Notes: generated by a model not told the origin, from the letters alone. A stretch of DNA of 64,000 nt from Streptomyces radicis (GCF_003626575.1 NZ_RBDY01000003.1:310001-374000), one strand, 5' to 3'. Counted from the stretch's first letter, positions 16,053 through 26,790 are shown. A program made the numbers and translations.

Positions 16053-17846
16053 CTAGAACGCCCGCGTATAGGTGAGGGGCCCCTCGTCCGTGGTGTTCTC
16101 GCGGACGAGCCTATCCCCGTCGCGGACCAGGAACGTCGGGTCGCCGGGGGCGCACGCCCCGTCCCGCATCGTCAGCCGTGTGGCCTCGAGTTGGACCTCG
16201 CCGTTCACCACGCCGATCAACTCGGCCTCGAACTCGCAGTGGTAAGGGCGCCCGTCCTCGCTGGTGCCCACGGCGGTGAGCCAGATCGCGGTCTCGCCGG
16301 GCGACGCCTGCCGCACCTCGAGGGTGCGGGTGTGCGCGTAGCCGAACCAGTCGGCGGTGGCCGTCCAGTCGCCCAGGAAGAAGTCCGGGATCGGCCCGCC
16401 GTCCACGGCGTCGTCACCGCCGTCGTCCAAGGTGTCGTCCCACTCCGGGTCGTCCCACTCGGGCTCGTCCGGGTCGCCGCCGTCGGGCCCCGACCCGTCC
16501 GGCTCGGCGTCCCCGGCCGGACTCTGCTCCGGCTCGCCCGAGGCGCCATCGCCGGAGGCGCCCTCCTGGCTCGACCCCTTGTCGTCGGCGAGCGACTCCT
16601 GTGCGCCGTCGTTCCCGCCGTCGTCCCCCGTGGTGCTGGCGTAGACGAACCCGCCGCCGAGCGCGGCGACCAGCAGCCCGGCCAGGCCGACGAGCAACCA
16701 CGGCCTGCGGTCGCGGTGTTCGCCGGTCGAAGGCCCTGGGACGCTCCAGGCAGGGGCGGATGTGAGCGGGGCGGGGACCGGCGCGGACAGGTAACGCGGG
16801 TGCCCCGACACGGGCATCGACGGCGCCGATGGGGGCAGCGGCGTGGTGGCGGTCGCCGTCGGGGAGGCGTCCGGGCCCGAGGGCGGGGTGGGCCTGGGGA
16901 CCTCGAACGGCAGCCACCCGGTGCTGGGCAACGCGTCGTCCAGGCCGAGCCCGCCCGCCAACTCGTCGCAGAGCGCCAGGACTTCGGCGGCCGTGGGGCG
17001 TTCGTCCGGCTCCCGGCGCAGACAGGGCTCGATGAGCGGGCGCAACTCCGGCGGGCACATGGAGAGATCGGGCTCGGCGTGCGCGATGCGGTAGAGGAGG
17101 ACATCCGCGGGCCCTTCGCCGAAGGGGTGCGTCGCGGTGGCGGCCACATGGGCCGTGAGGCCCAGCGTGAACAGGTCGGTGGCGGCCGTGATCCCGCCGC
17201 CCGTCGCCTGCTCGGGGGCCATGAACCCGGGCGTGCCCACCCGGATCCCGGTGCCCGTCAACGACGTGGCGTCGGCGGCCTGCGCGATGCCGAAGTCGAT
17301 GACCACGGGCCCCTCGGCGGCCAGCATGACGTTGCCCGGCTTGAGATCGCGGTGGACCACCCGCGCCGCGTGGATGTCGCCGAGCGCCGAGGCGATCCCG
17401 GCGACCAGGCGCAGCACCGTCGGCGGGTCGAGAGGGCCGCCGTCCGCGTTCAACACCCAGGAGAGCGAGGGGCCTTGGACATACTCGGTGGCCAACCACG
17501 GCATCGGGCCCTCGGTGTTGCTGTCCACCACGGCCGCGACATAGCGGCCCCGCACCTGCCGCGCGGCGTTCACCTCCTGCTGGAAGCGCCTGCGGAAGCG
17601 CGGCTCCCCCGCCAGGTCGGGGTGGACCACCTTCAACGCGACGGGCCTGCCGCCCCGCGTCGTCGACAGATACACCGTGCCCATGCCGCCCGCGCCAAGA
17701 CGCCCCATGAGCTGGTAGCCCGAGATCTCCCGTGGGTCCCACGCCTGGAGCGGCGCGGCGGACGGTGGCGTCCCCCAGCCCGACGTGTCCCGCCGCTCCC
17801 CCCGCCGCCCGTTCTCCGCCTGCTTCCCTGCGCCTGTGCCGTCCAC
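16053..17846 (-). CDS. Transmembrane Ser/Thr protein kinase (Hanks type)
   Basis: About 597 aa from GTG 17846, with AAGGGGG upstream; the longer open frame lacks a plausible start. Residues about 43-300 are a complete kinase domain: glycine loop GAGGMGTVYL (51-60), K72 in VALKVVH, catalytic HRDLKPGN (D167), DFG at 184-186 and an activation segment ending GTPGFMAPEQ. A Pro/Thr/Ser-rich juxtamembrane linker leads to a helix at about 383-404 (WLLVGLAGLLVAALGGGFVY). Outside is an acidic, low-complexity stretch (DEPEWDDPEWDDTLDD) and a folded sensor of about 115 residues (DFFLGDWTATADWFGYAHTR to the C terminus). It probably senses an extracellular cue and phosphorylates cytoplasmic proteins. It is a paralogue of the kinase at 21266. 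Confidence 0.9.
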   Translation of the reverse strand: MDGTGAGKQAENGRRGERRDTSGWGTPPSAAPLQAWDPREISGYQLMGRLGAGGMGTVYLSTTRGGRPVALKVVHPDLAGEPRFRRRFQQEVNAARQVRGRYVAAVVDSNTEGPMPWLATEYVQGPSLSWVLNADGGPLDPPTVLRLVAGIASALGDIHAARVVHRDLKPGNVMLAAEGPVVIDFGIAQAADATSLTGTGIRVGTPGFMAPEQATGGGITAATDLFTLGLTAHVAATATHPFGEGPADVLLYRIAHAEPDLSMCPPELRPLIEPCLRREPDERPTAAEVLALCDELAGGLGLDDALPSTGWLPFEVPRPTPPSGPDASPTATATTPLPPSAPSMPVSGHPRYLSAPVPAPLTSAPAWSVPGPSTGEHRDRRPWLLVGLAGLLVAALGGGFVYASTTGDDGGNDGAQESLADDKGSSQEGASGDGASGEPEQSPAGDAEPDGSGPDGGDPDEPEWDDPEWDDTLDDGGDDAVDGGPIPDFFLGDWTATADWFGYAHTRTLEVRQASPGETAIWLTAVGTSEDGRPYHCEFEAELIGVVNGEVQLEATRLTMRDGACAPGDPTFLVRDGDRLVRENTTDEGPLTYTRAF

Positions 17847-17975
17847 GGCCGCAGCCCCCTTCCCCCGCGTGGTCGCCCTTCGTGTCCACCTACCCCACCG
17901 CGTATCGTAGGGACCGCGCGTACGCGCTCCGTAACAGCTCGGTCGCGGATCCGTATCCCGTGCGTGGGGCGCCAG

Positions 17976-18004
17976 TTGAACCACACCCGTCACACAACTA
18001 CGGT
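17976..18004 (+). promoter_or_regulatory. Predicted promoter of the RHS gene
   Basis: TTGAAC at 17976-17981, a 17-base spacer and TACGGT at 17999-18004 match the streptomycete housekeeping pattern TTGAC-N17/18-TANNNT. It lies 36 bases before ATG 18041 in the region divergent from the kinase gene. Confidence 0.5.
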
Positions 18005-18040
18005 CGGTGGGCACAGGAACGAGCGACGACCGGGAGATTC

Positions 18041-21000
18041 ATGACCGACGTGCGCGACGCGGTGATCGCGCTGGTCACCCCCCGGGTCGCCGGTGACGAG
18101 GTGGGCGGCGAACGGGCGCCCTGGCACGCCGTGTCGCGCGCGTGGGCGCGGGCGAGTGCCGCTCCCGAGCCGCTGCCGGGGTTCGACCCGGCCACCGGCG
18201 GGGTCGACCTGTCCGCCGAGGACGTGCGGCTGCCCGGCGTGCTGCCGCTGGTGATCGGCCGCCGCCACAGGACCGGCGGGCCGAGGGGCAGGCACTTCGG
18301 GACCGCCTGGACCTCCACGCTCGACCAGCGCCTCGAGCTTCGCGCGGACGGCGTGCGGCTGATCAGCGAGGACGGCACGGTGGTGGACTACCCGGTGCCC
18401 ACCGGGGGCGTCGCCGTGCTTCCGGTCAACGGGCCGCACTGGCCGCTGCGTTGGGACGGCACGGCGGGCGGGCCCATGAAGGTCACCAGGCCGGGGAGCG
18501 GGATGACGTGGCACTACCGGCCCGTGCCCGGGGTGGCAGGGTCCGAGCTGCCGCTCGTCGAGGTGACCGACCGGCACGGCAACGGTGTGGCGCTCGCGCA
18601 TGACAAGGGCACGGTCATGGAGTTGTCGCACAGCGGTGGGCAGCGGGTCGGGGTGGTCTCCGAGGCGGGGCGCGTCACCGAGCTTCGGCTGCGCGGCGAC
18701 GACGACGTGGTGCTGGCCCGTTACACCTACGACGAGGCGGGTGACCTCGTCCGCGCCCCCGGCGGGCGCCTGGAGCACGACGGCGAGCACCGGCTCACCG
18801 GGTGGGAGGACCCCACGGGGACGACCCGCTACCGCTATGGGTGGGAGGGCGACCGCGTGGTCACCACCGAGGGCACCGACGGGCTGCTCTCGGCGACGAT
18901 CGCCTACGACGCCGAGGCGGCCCGCACGACGGCGGTCACGGACGGGCTCGGCGCCACGACCGTGCTGGCCTTCGATGAACGAGGCCTGCTCATCTCCGAG
19001 ACGGACCCGCTCGGCGCCGTGACGCGCAAGGAGTGGACCGCCGAGGGCCGACTGGCCGCCGTGACCGACCCGTTGGGCCGTGTGACGCGGTACGGGTACG
19101 ACGAGCGCGGCGCGGTGGTGTCCGTGACCTACGCCGACGGCACCCGGGTGGCGGCCGTTCATGACGAGCACGGGTTCATCACGTCGTTCACGGCCGAGGA
19201 CGGGGCCGTGTGCGAGATCGCCCGCGACGACCGGGGCAACCCCCTGCGCGAGACGGGCCCCGGGGGCGCGGTGACCGTGCGCACGCACGACGGGCGGGGC
19301 GCGTTGGCCTCCGTGACCGACGCGCTCGGCGGTCTGTGGCGGGTGACGGGCGACGCCGCAGGCCTCCCGGTCGAGGTCACCGACCCGACGGGCCGCACGA
19401 CGCGGTATGAACGCGACGCGCGCGGCCGGGTCGTCCGCGTGACGGGCCCTGGTGGCACGAGCGTGGCGGTGGGGTGGCACGACAGCGGCGCGCCGAGCGA
19501 GGTGACGTGGGCGGACGGGACGGGCGAGCGGTTCCACCACGACGCGGCGGGGCACCTGGTCGAGCACGTGGACGCGGCGGGGCACGTGACGCGCCGGGCG
19601 ATCGGCCCGTTCGGCGTGGTCACCCGGGTCGGCCGCCCCGACGGATCGAGCCTCACCCGGTCCTTCGACGCCGCGCTGCGGGTGACCGAGGTCAGGGACG
19701 GCAGGGGCACGGTGTGGACGTACCGGTACGACGCGGCCGGGCGGCTGAGCGAGGAGACGGGCCCCGGCGGCGCCTCGGTGCGGTACCGCTTCGACGCGGC
19801 CGGGCAGTTGGCGCGCCGGACGAACGGCGCGGGGCAGCGGGTGTCCCAGACGCACGACGGGCGCGGGCGGCTGGTCGAGCAGCGCTCGGACACCGACATC
19901 GCGCGCTACCGCTACGACCCGGTCGGGCGCCTGGTGGGGGCGGTGGGCGGCGAGGCGTCGGTGACGCGCGCCCTCGACGCCACGGGCGCGGTGGTGAGCG
20001 AGTCGTGCGGGGAGCGCACCGTGCGGTTCGCGTACGACGCGCTCGGGCGGCCCGTCGAGCGGCGCACGCCGTCGGGCGCGGTGACGTCGTGGACCTATGA
20101 CGCGGGCTCGTTCATGACCGGACTGCGGGCCGGGGACCGGGAGTTCGGCTTCGACCACGACGCGCACGGGCGGGAGACGTCCCGGCACCTGGGCCGCCCC
20201 GGGGTCACGCTGCGGCAGCGCTGGGACGCGGCGGGGCGGCTGGTCGAGCAGGTGCTCCCCGGCGGCGCGCGGCGCAGGACGTTCCGCTACCGCGAGGACG
20301 GCTTCCTCACCCGCGTGGTGGACTCGGGGGCGGGGATCACCGAGCTGACGCCCGACCCCCTGGGGCGGCCGCTGAAGGTCAACGGGCCGGGCGGCGACGA
20401 GGAGTTCGGCTACGACGCCGACGGCGGCCCGACGGGCGCGGCGTCCGGGTACCGCTACGACACACAGGGCCGTGTCGTCCAACTCGGCGGCGGGGAGCTG
20501 AGCTTGAGCTGGGACGCCCATGACAGGCTGACCGACGTGGTCAGCCGCGACGGGCGGCATGTGCACCTGGTGTACGACGCGCTCGGCCGCCGCATCGCGC
20601 GCCAACTCCTCGACGAGTACGGGTCGGTGGTCGAGGAGACCGCGCTCGTGTGGGCGGGCGCGCGGCCCGTCGAGGAGATCGCGCCCGACGGCACGGCCAC
20701 CACGTGGCACTGGACGCCCGACGGCAGCCGCCCGGTGGCCCAGTCGACGGCCGCCCCCGGCGCGGTCCCGCGCTGCCACGCGATCGTGACCGACCCCACC
20801 GGCACGCCGCTCGAACTGGTCAACGGGCACGGGGGCGTTGCCTGGCAGCGCAGGGCGTCGGCGCTCGGCGCGCGGCGGACGGCGGACGGCAAGGCGGCGG
20901 GCGGGGAGGCGGCGGGCGGGCGCCCAGGTCCGTCGTGCGCGCTGGACGGGCCGCACGCGCTGTTCGACGCGGAGACGGGCCTGTCGTTCCACCATCGTCC

Positions 21001-21199
21001 GGCCGAGGATCCGGGCCAGGACACCGGCCAGGACACGGCCCAGGACACGGCCCAGGTCCCGGCCCAGGTCCCGGCTCGGGGACCGGCGACCCGGCCCTAT
21101 GACCCGGTGGGCGGGCGCTTCCTCTCCCCCGCGCGCGAGCCGGGGCCCTCCCCTTACGGCGTGGCGCCCCCGGCCGTTCCGCACATTCTGTTGCACTGA
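18041..21199 (+). CDS. RHS/YD-repeat protein (DUF6531-like N terminus)
   Basis: A 1052-aa protein from ATG 18041 with GGGAG six bases upstream. Residues about 50-130 form the head (DLSAEDVRLPGVLPLVIGRRH, TSTLDQRLELRADGV) typical of DUF6531. From about 220 to 900 there are many YD repeats (RYTYDEAGDLV, RYGYDERGAVVSV, YRYDAAGRLSEE). Such repeats form a spiral beta-shell that encloses a C-terminal toxin in polymorphic RHS systems. Here the chain ends only about 20 residues after the core-like motif YDPVGGRFLSP, following a degenerate DTGQDTAQDTAQVPAQVP linker, so no toxin domain is left. There is no signal peptide. It may be a lost-toxin relic, a shell protein, or part of a kinase-linked system, since kinases flank it on both sides. 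Confidence 0.85.
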   Translation: MTDVRDAVIALVTPRVAGDEVGGERAPWHAVSRAWARASAAPEPLPGFDPATGGVDLSAEDVRLPGVLPLVIGRRHRTGGPRGRHFGTAWTSTLDQRLELRADGVRLISEDGTVVDYPVPTGGVAVLPVNGPHWPLRWDGTAGGPMKVTRPGSGMTWHYRPVPGVAGSELPLVEVTDRHGNGVALAHDKGTVMELSHSGGQRVGVVSEAGRVTELRLRGDDDVVLARYTYDEAGDLVRAPGGRLEHDGEHRLTGWEDPTGTTRYRYGWEGDRVVTTEGTDGLLSATIAYDAEAARTTAVTDGLGATTVLAFDERGLLISETDPLGAVTRKEWTAEGRLAAVTDPLGRVTRYGYDERGAVVSVTYADGTRVAAVHDEHGFITSFTAEDGAVCEIARDDRGNPLRETGPGGAVTVRTHDGRGALASVTDALGGLWRVTGDAAGLPVEVTDPTGRTTRYERDARGRVVRVTGPGGTSVAVGWHDSGAPSEVTWADGTGERFHHDAAGHLVEHVDAAGHVTRRAIGPFGVVTRVGRPDGSSLTRSFDAALRVTEVRDGRGTVWTYRYDAAGRLSEETGPGGASVRYRFDAAGQLARRTNGAGQRVSQTHDGRGRLVEQRSDTDIARYRYDPVGRLVGAVGGEASVTRALDATGAVVSESCGERTVRFAYDALGRPVERRTPSGAVTSWTYDAGSFMTGLRAGDREFGFDHDAHGRETSRHLGRPGVTLRQRWDAAGRLVEQVLPGGARRRTFRYREDGFLTRVVDSGAGITELTPDPLGRPLKVNGPGGDEEFGYDADGGPTGAASGYRYDTQGRVVQLGGGELSLSWDAHDRLTDVVSRDGRHVHLVYDALGRRIARQLLDEYGSVVEETALVWAGARPVEEIAPDGTATTWHWTPDGSRPVAQSTAAPGAVPRCHAIVTDPTGTPLELVNGHGGVAWQRRASALGARRTADGKAAGGEAAGGRPGPSCALDGPHALFDAETGLSFHHRPAEDPGQDTGQDTAQDTAQVPAQVPARGPATRPYDPVGGRFLSPAREPGPSPYGVAPPAVPHILLH

Positions 21200-21265
21200 C
21201 CGCCTCGCGTGCAGCGGAAGGTGCAAGTACCCTGTTCCCGCGTCGACTTGGGGGAGGTTGCTGCG

Positions 21266-22981
<1,716 letters not shown>

Positions 22982-22985
<4 letters not shown>

Positions 22986-24175
22986 GCGGCCAGGCGTTGG
23001 AGGCACTCGAGCCGCACCTGGCCGCGGGGCGCCAGGAGGCCGACGCGCTCGTCGACCTCTCCAACGTGGTGCGCGACACCCGGATCGGCGAGCGGGGCGC
23101 GGCGCGCCCACCCCGCTCGCTCCACCGGCTGCGCCTCGTGGTCGAGGCCCTGGCCCGGCACACCAGCGACAGCGCCGTGACGGTGTACGCGATCGCCGAC
23201 CGCAGCCTGCCGCGCGCCCCGCACGAGTACGCCGACCCGGCCGAGCCGCGCCTGCTGCGGCGCTGGATCGAGCGGGGCCTGGTGGAGGAGGCACCGGACG
23301 CGGACGACCCCCTGCTCGAACTGGCCGATGTCACGGGCCTGCCCGTCATCTCCAACGACGACTTCGACGACTTCCGCACCGCCCACCCGTGGATCCAGGG
23401 GAACACGACGCAGTTCCTCGGCGTCGTGCCCATCCTCGGCGGCACCGCGGTCGCGCTGCGGCCCCGCGCCATGGGCGTGCGCACCCCGGCGCAGATCTCG
23501 CGGAAGCTCGAGGAGTCCGACCTCAAGGCGCACGGCCTGCTCCAGGGGCGCGCGCGCAAGCCGATCACCGCGGTCGTCAAGCGGTACTGGTCCTGTCCGC
23601 ACCGCGGCTGCCAGCTGTACGACCGCGCGCGGGGCGGCGCGGTGCGGCTGCCGCTGCTGCGGGGCGGGACGCCGCTGTGCGAGCTGCACCGCGTGCCGCT
23701 CGTGGACGACGGGCCGCGCACGGGGATCGCGCAGCTCAAGCTGCATGTGCGGGGCGAGTGCGTGCGCCGTTTCACGCTCGACGTCGGGACGCGGGTGACG
23801 CTGGGGCGCGCGCCAGAGCCCGAGGGGATCGCGCTGCACGGCCTGGTGCCGGTGCCGCTGCTGCGGCGGATCAGCCGCGGCCACCTGGAGGTCACGGTCG
23901 AGGAGAACGGGCTCCTGCTGCGGGACCTGGGGCGGGGCGGCACGCGGCTGCTGCGGCATGGGACGGCGGAGTGGCGGCCGTTGAACGTCGAGGAGCCGAC
24001 GCACTTCAACCTGGGCGATGTCGCCGAGCTGACGCCCGGGGTGACCGTGACGCGCAGCGGGCGGCGTTACCCGCCGGAGATCGCGGCGGCCTGGCGGCGC
24101 TCGGCGGCGGGTCGCGCGCCCTCGGCGGCGCTGAGCGCCGAAACGGAGCTGCCGCAGGGCGGGGCCGGGGAGTAA
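22982..24175 (+). CDS. NYN/PIN-like nuclease domain fused to an FHA domain
   Basis: About 397 aa; ATG 22982 overlaps the kinase stop by 4 bases. Residues about 20-140 have the strand/acid pattern of NYN/PIN RNases: ADALVDLSNVVRD (D25), VYAIADRSL (D73), DADDPLLELA, then LPVISNDDFDDF (D126-D130). A cysteine-containing segment (YWSCPHRGCQLYD, PLCELHRVPLVD) at about 195-240 could bind zinc. Residues about 275-365 are FHA-like, with strands VTLGRAPEP, RISRGHLEVTVEENGLLLRDLGRGGTRLL; R and SRGH are the phosphothreonine-reading residues of the family. The fusion suggests an RNase, or a nuclease-fold adaptor, recruited by kinase-made phosphothreonine. Catalysis is not shown. Confidence 0.7.
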
Positions 24176-24210
24176 CGCGGTGGACGGGCCGAGCCGCCGC
24201 CGTGCCGCGG

Positions 24211-24687
24211 TCACGCCCCGGGGACGTCGGCAGGTCCCGTCGGTGTGACGCGGAAGATCGGGTGGTCCGGGGCGACGCGGCGCAGCTCCTCGTCCGTCGA
24301 GTCGGGCCCGACGCCCCGGAAGAACGCGCCGACCTCCCACTTCCACCGCCTGAGGTAGGCGCGCAGCAGCTCGGGCTTGTCGGCGTCGGCGACCTCGTCC
24401 GCGGTGAACGCGTCCGCCCTTCTGCCCAGGATCAGCCGACCGCCGCCCGCGGCCCGCATGTTGTGCGTCCACTGCACATGGCCGCGCGGGGCGACGAGGT
24501 ACTGGGCGTCGCCGACGGTCAGCAGGTTGACCGGGGTGGTGCGCCAGGCCCCCGACGTGCGCCCGCGCACGGCCAGGACGCGCGAGCCCCATACGCTGAT
24601 CCCGCGCCGGGTGAGAAAGGCCACGGTGCGGTTGAGGACATGGACGGTGAGGCGGCCGGGCTTCTTGGTGTACGGGCGCTCGCTCAT
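24211..24687 (-). CDS. Deazaflavin (F420)-dependent nitroreductase-family protein
   Basis: A 158-aa protein from ATG 24687 with GAGGAG seven bases upstream. The sequence WGSRVLAVRGRTSGAWRTTPVNLLTVGDAQYLVAPRGHVQWTHNMRAAGG is the hallmark of the Ddn-like split-barrel family: VxGRxSGxxRxxPv, YLVAxxG and Wv.NlRAaG. These bind F420 or a flavin and reduce quinones, nitro compounds or other hydrophobic substrates, often near the membrane. It is divergent from a TetR regulator; two matching palindromes lie in the shared promoter, so it is the likely target of that repressor. Confidence 0.85.
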   Translation of the reverse strand: MSERPYTKKPGRLTVHVLNRTVAFLTRRGISVWGSRVLAVRGRTSGAWRTTPVNLLTVGDAQYLVAPRGHVQWTHNMRAAGGGRLILGRRADAFTADEVADADKPELLRAYLRRWKWEVGAFFRGVGPDSTDEELRRVAPDHPIFRVTPTGPADVPGA

Positions 24688-24715
24688 GGCATGGCTCCTC
24701 GGTCGCGCTGTTTGC

Positions 24716-24730
24716 GAGAGCGGTGCTCTC
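24716..24730. promoter_or_regulatory. TetR-type operator, site 1 (GAGAGCGGTGCTCTC)
   Basis: A near-perfect 15-bp inverted repeat, 28 bases upstream of the Ddn-like start. Its half-sites (GAGAGC/GCTCTC) match site 2 at 24771..24785; the centres are 55 bases apart. Confidence 0.65.
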
Positions 24731-24770
24731 TCTTCTACCGGGAAGCCTGCCGGAAGCGGCGACCAAAAGC

Positions 24771-24785
24771 AAGAGCACTGCTCTC
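24771..24785. promoter_or_regulatory. TetR-type operator, site 2 (AAGAGCACTGCTCTC)
   Basis: A second copy of the half-site pair, directly upstream of a predicted promoter TTGAAC (24790-24795), 18-base spacer, TAGACT (24814-24819). That -10 would start the tetR message at or next to its ATG (24827), a leaderless transcript, which fits the lack of a ribosome site. Binding here would give autorepression. Confidence 0.65.
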
Positions 24786-24826
24786 CTTTTTGAACGCCGC
24801 TCCCCTCGCTGGCTAGACTGCGCCCC

Positions 24827-25546
24827 ATGACGGCGATCCAGGGGGCCAGGGAACGGGCCAGGCGCGAGGTGACCACGGCGATCATGGACGAGGCGCGGCG
24901 CAGACTCGCCGTGGACGGCGCGGCCAAGCTGTCGCTGCGCGCCGTCGCGCGCGAGCTCGGCATGGTCTCATCGGCGCTCTACCGCTACTTCCCCAGCCGC
25001 GACGACCTGTTGACCGCGCTGATCGTGGAGGCGTACGACGCGCTGGGCGAGGCGGCGGAGGGGGCGCTCGAGGCGGCGCCGCGCTCGGCGCCCGCCGAGC
25101 GCTGGGTGGCGGTGTGCGCGGGCGTGCGCGCCTGGGCGCTGGCGCATCCGCACGAGTTCGCGCTGATCCATGGGACGCCCGTGCCCGGGTACGCGGCGCC
25201 CCCCGACACCAACGCGCCCGGCGGGCGCGTCCCGTTCGCGCTGGCCCGGGTCGCGCGGGAGGCGGTGGAGGACGGGCTGCTCGGGCCTGTGCCAGGGGGG
25301 CCGCTGCCCGAGCCGCTGGCCCGGGAGGCGGCGGCGCTGGTCGCGGAGCACGCGCCCGGGGTGCCCGCGCCCGCGATGGCGGCGGTGGTGGCGAGTTGGG
25401 CGCAGCTGGTCGGGCTGGTGGGCTTCGAGGTGTTCGGCCAGTTCACGGGGGTGATCGAACGTTCCCGCGCCGAGCTGTTCACGCACCAGGCGCGGCGGCT
25501 CGCCGAGGGGGCGGGCCTCCCCCCGCGCCAGGTCCCCCCGCACTAG
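24827..25546 (+). CDS. TetR-family transcriptional regulator
   Basis: A 239-aa protein. Residues about 10-60 form the TetR HTH: TAIMDEARRRLAVDGAAKLSLRAVARELGMVSSALYRYFPSRDDLL. The C-terminal ligand domain ends with a WAQLVGLVGFEVFGQF helix and belongs to the common actinobacterial TetR C-terminal type. It is divergent from the F420-dependent oxidoreductase, and two GAGAGC-type palindromes lie between them. It probably represses both genes until a small hydrophobic ligand binds. The inducer is unknown. Confidence 0.9.
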   Translation: MTAIQGARERARREVTTAIMDEARRRLAVDGAAKLSLRAVARELGMVSSALYRYFPSRDDLLTALIVEAYDALGEAAEGALEAAPRSAPAERWVAVCAGVRAWALAHPHEFALIHGTPVPGYAAPPDTNAPGGRVPFALARVAREAVEDGLLGPVPGGPLPEPLAREAAALVAEHAPGVPAPAMAAVVASWAQLVGLVGFEVFGQFTGVIERSRAELFTHQARRLAEGAGLPPRQVPPH

Positions 25547-25598
25547 GCGCCGCCCGGCTCGGCGCCCGCTCGCCCCGGGGCGTCGCGTGGGACGGCTG

Positions 25599-26108
25599 TC
25601 AGCCGAAGTCGTCGGGGACGATGCGGAGTTTCCGCGCGATGCGGACGAGGGCCTTCTGATCGGCGCTGTTGAGCGAGTCGAGGACGACGCGGCGCACGGC
25701 GCGCAGGTGGGTGGGCGCCGCCAGACGCACGATGTCGAAGCCGGCGTCGGTGAGTTCGGCGAGGGTGTAACGGCCGTCGGCCGGGTCGGGTGTCCGTACG
25801 ACCCAGCCGCGCTGTTCACAGCGTTTGACGACGTTGGACAGGCGGGAGAGCGACCCGCTGGCGAGGAAGGCGAGCTCTCCCATCCGCAGCGTGCGCCGCG
25901 GGGCCTCGGAGAGGTGGCTGAGCACGAGGTACTCGAACAGGGTGAGGCCGTGTTCCTGGCGCAGCGGCGACTCCAGCTTGCCTGGCAGCAGCAGGACAAG
26001 GGAGATCATCCCCGTCCACGCCGCCTTCTCCTGCTCGTCGAGCCATCGCAGCTCCTCGTCGTCCTCGTGCTCGCCCGCGCCGCTCATGGGCCCTCCCGTG
26101 CTGTTCAT
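25599..26108 (-). CDS. MarR-family transcriptional regulator
   Basis: A 169-aa protein. The winged helix is clear: GLTLFEYLVLSHLSEAPRRTLRMGELAFLASGSLSRLSNVVKRCEQRGWVVRTPDPADGRYTLAELTDAG, including the DxRxxxv-type wing (DPADGRYTLAELT). Helices on both ends give the usual dimer interface. GTG/ATG choices near the start differ by a few residues. It is divergent from the RidA-like gene, and repeated ACTTTACGC sequences between the genes are candidate binding sites. No cysteine sensor is evident, so a ligand-responsive rather than redox type is more likely. Confidence 0.88.
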   Translation of the reverse strand: MNSTGGPMSGAGEHEDDEELRWLDEQEKAAWTGMISLVLLLPGKLESPLRQEHGLTLFEYLVLSHLSEAPRRTLRMGELAFLASGSLSRLSNVVKRCEQRGWVVRTPDPADGRYTLAELTDAGFDIVRLAAPTHLRAVRRVVLDSLNSADQKALVRIARKLRIVPDDFG

Positions 26109-26141
26109 GGCTCTCCCGCCTCTCCGACGACATCCGCAATG

Positions 26142-26188
26142 ACTTTACGCTTGAAGCCATCGCATGCTAGTCTCACTTTACGCGTGAA
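26142..26188. promoter_or_regulatory. Direct repeat ACTTTACGCNTGAA in the MarR/RidA divergent promoter
   Basis: ACTTTACGCTTGAA (26142-26155) and ACTTTACGCGTGAA (26175-26188) differ at one of 14 bases and start 33 bases apart. They are placed to control both divergent genes and are candidate MarR sites. A GCATGC palindrome lies between them. Confidence 0.5.
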
Positions 26189-26234
26189 CTCATCAGGAGG
26201 AAACGCACCCCTGTGGACAGGAAGTGGGAGCATC

Positions 26235-26660
26235 ATGAGCACCGTCACCTTCGGCATCACTCCGGGCTACGGCGAGAAGCTGCACGCGGCCCTCGGCTAC
26301 AGCGCGGCCGTCCGCGTCGGCGACCGGGTCGAGATCTCGGGTCAGGCCGGGGTGGATGACGACCTGGTCATCCCCGACTCGCTGGAGGACGAGATCATCC
26401 AGGCCTTCGACAACGTGGAGCGCACGCTCGCCACGGTCGGCGCGACATGGAAGGACGTCATCCACGTCAACTCCTACCACAAGGTCGCACCGGGAGAAGA
26501 CGTCATCGGCGACGACCACAACGCGGTCATGGCCGAGCAGTTCCGCCGTCGCCTCGACGGCCGCGCGCCGATCTGGACCGAGACCGGCGTCACGGTCCTC
26601 GGCCTCGCCGCCATGCGCGTGGAGATCCGCGTCACCGCCATCGTCGGCTCCGGGAGCTGA
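26235..26660 (+). CDS. RidA/YjgF-family protein
   Basis: A 141-aa protein starting at ATG 26235 (GGGAG upstream). The sequence shows the Rid fold: AALGYSAAVRVGDRVEISGQAGVDDD, QAFDNVERTLATVGATWKDVIHVNSYH, then APIWTETGVTVLGLAAMRVEIRVTAIV. In canonical RidA an arginine in the final R-x-E-I/V strand (here MRVEIRVTA) anchors the substrate carboxylate of 2-aminoacrylate-type imines; it is present here. The N-terminal 25 residues differ from housekeeping RidA, so this may belong to a Rid2-7 subgroup with another substrate. It is probably controlled by the divergent MarR gene. Confidence 0.85.
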   Translation: MSTVTFGITPGYGEKLHAALGYSAAVRVGDRVEISGQAGVDDDLVIPDSLEDEIIQAFDNVERTLATVGATWKDVIHVNSYHKVAPGEDVIGDDHNAVMAEQFRRRLDGRAPIWTETGVTVLGLAAMRVEIRVTAIVGSGS

Positions 26661-26733
26661 GACCATCGCCTCCACCGACCGCACCGGAGTCGCCGAGGCC
26701 GTCGATCGGCATGATCCGCCGGACAGGCCTTGG

Positions 26734-26773
26734 CCCGGGGCGGCCACCGCTCCGCGGCGGTGGCCGCCCCGGG
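26734..26773. terminator. Bidirectional hairpin terminator between ridA-like and xylanase genes
   Basis: A perfect 17-bp stem (CCCGGGGCGGCCACCGC and its complement) with a 6-base loop lies between two convergent genes, 73 bases after the RidA stop and 17 bases from the xylanase stop. Confidence 0.85.
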
Positions 26774-26790
26774 CAACGGGGTCGGTGCGG

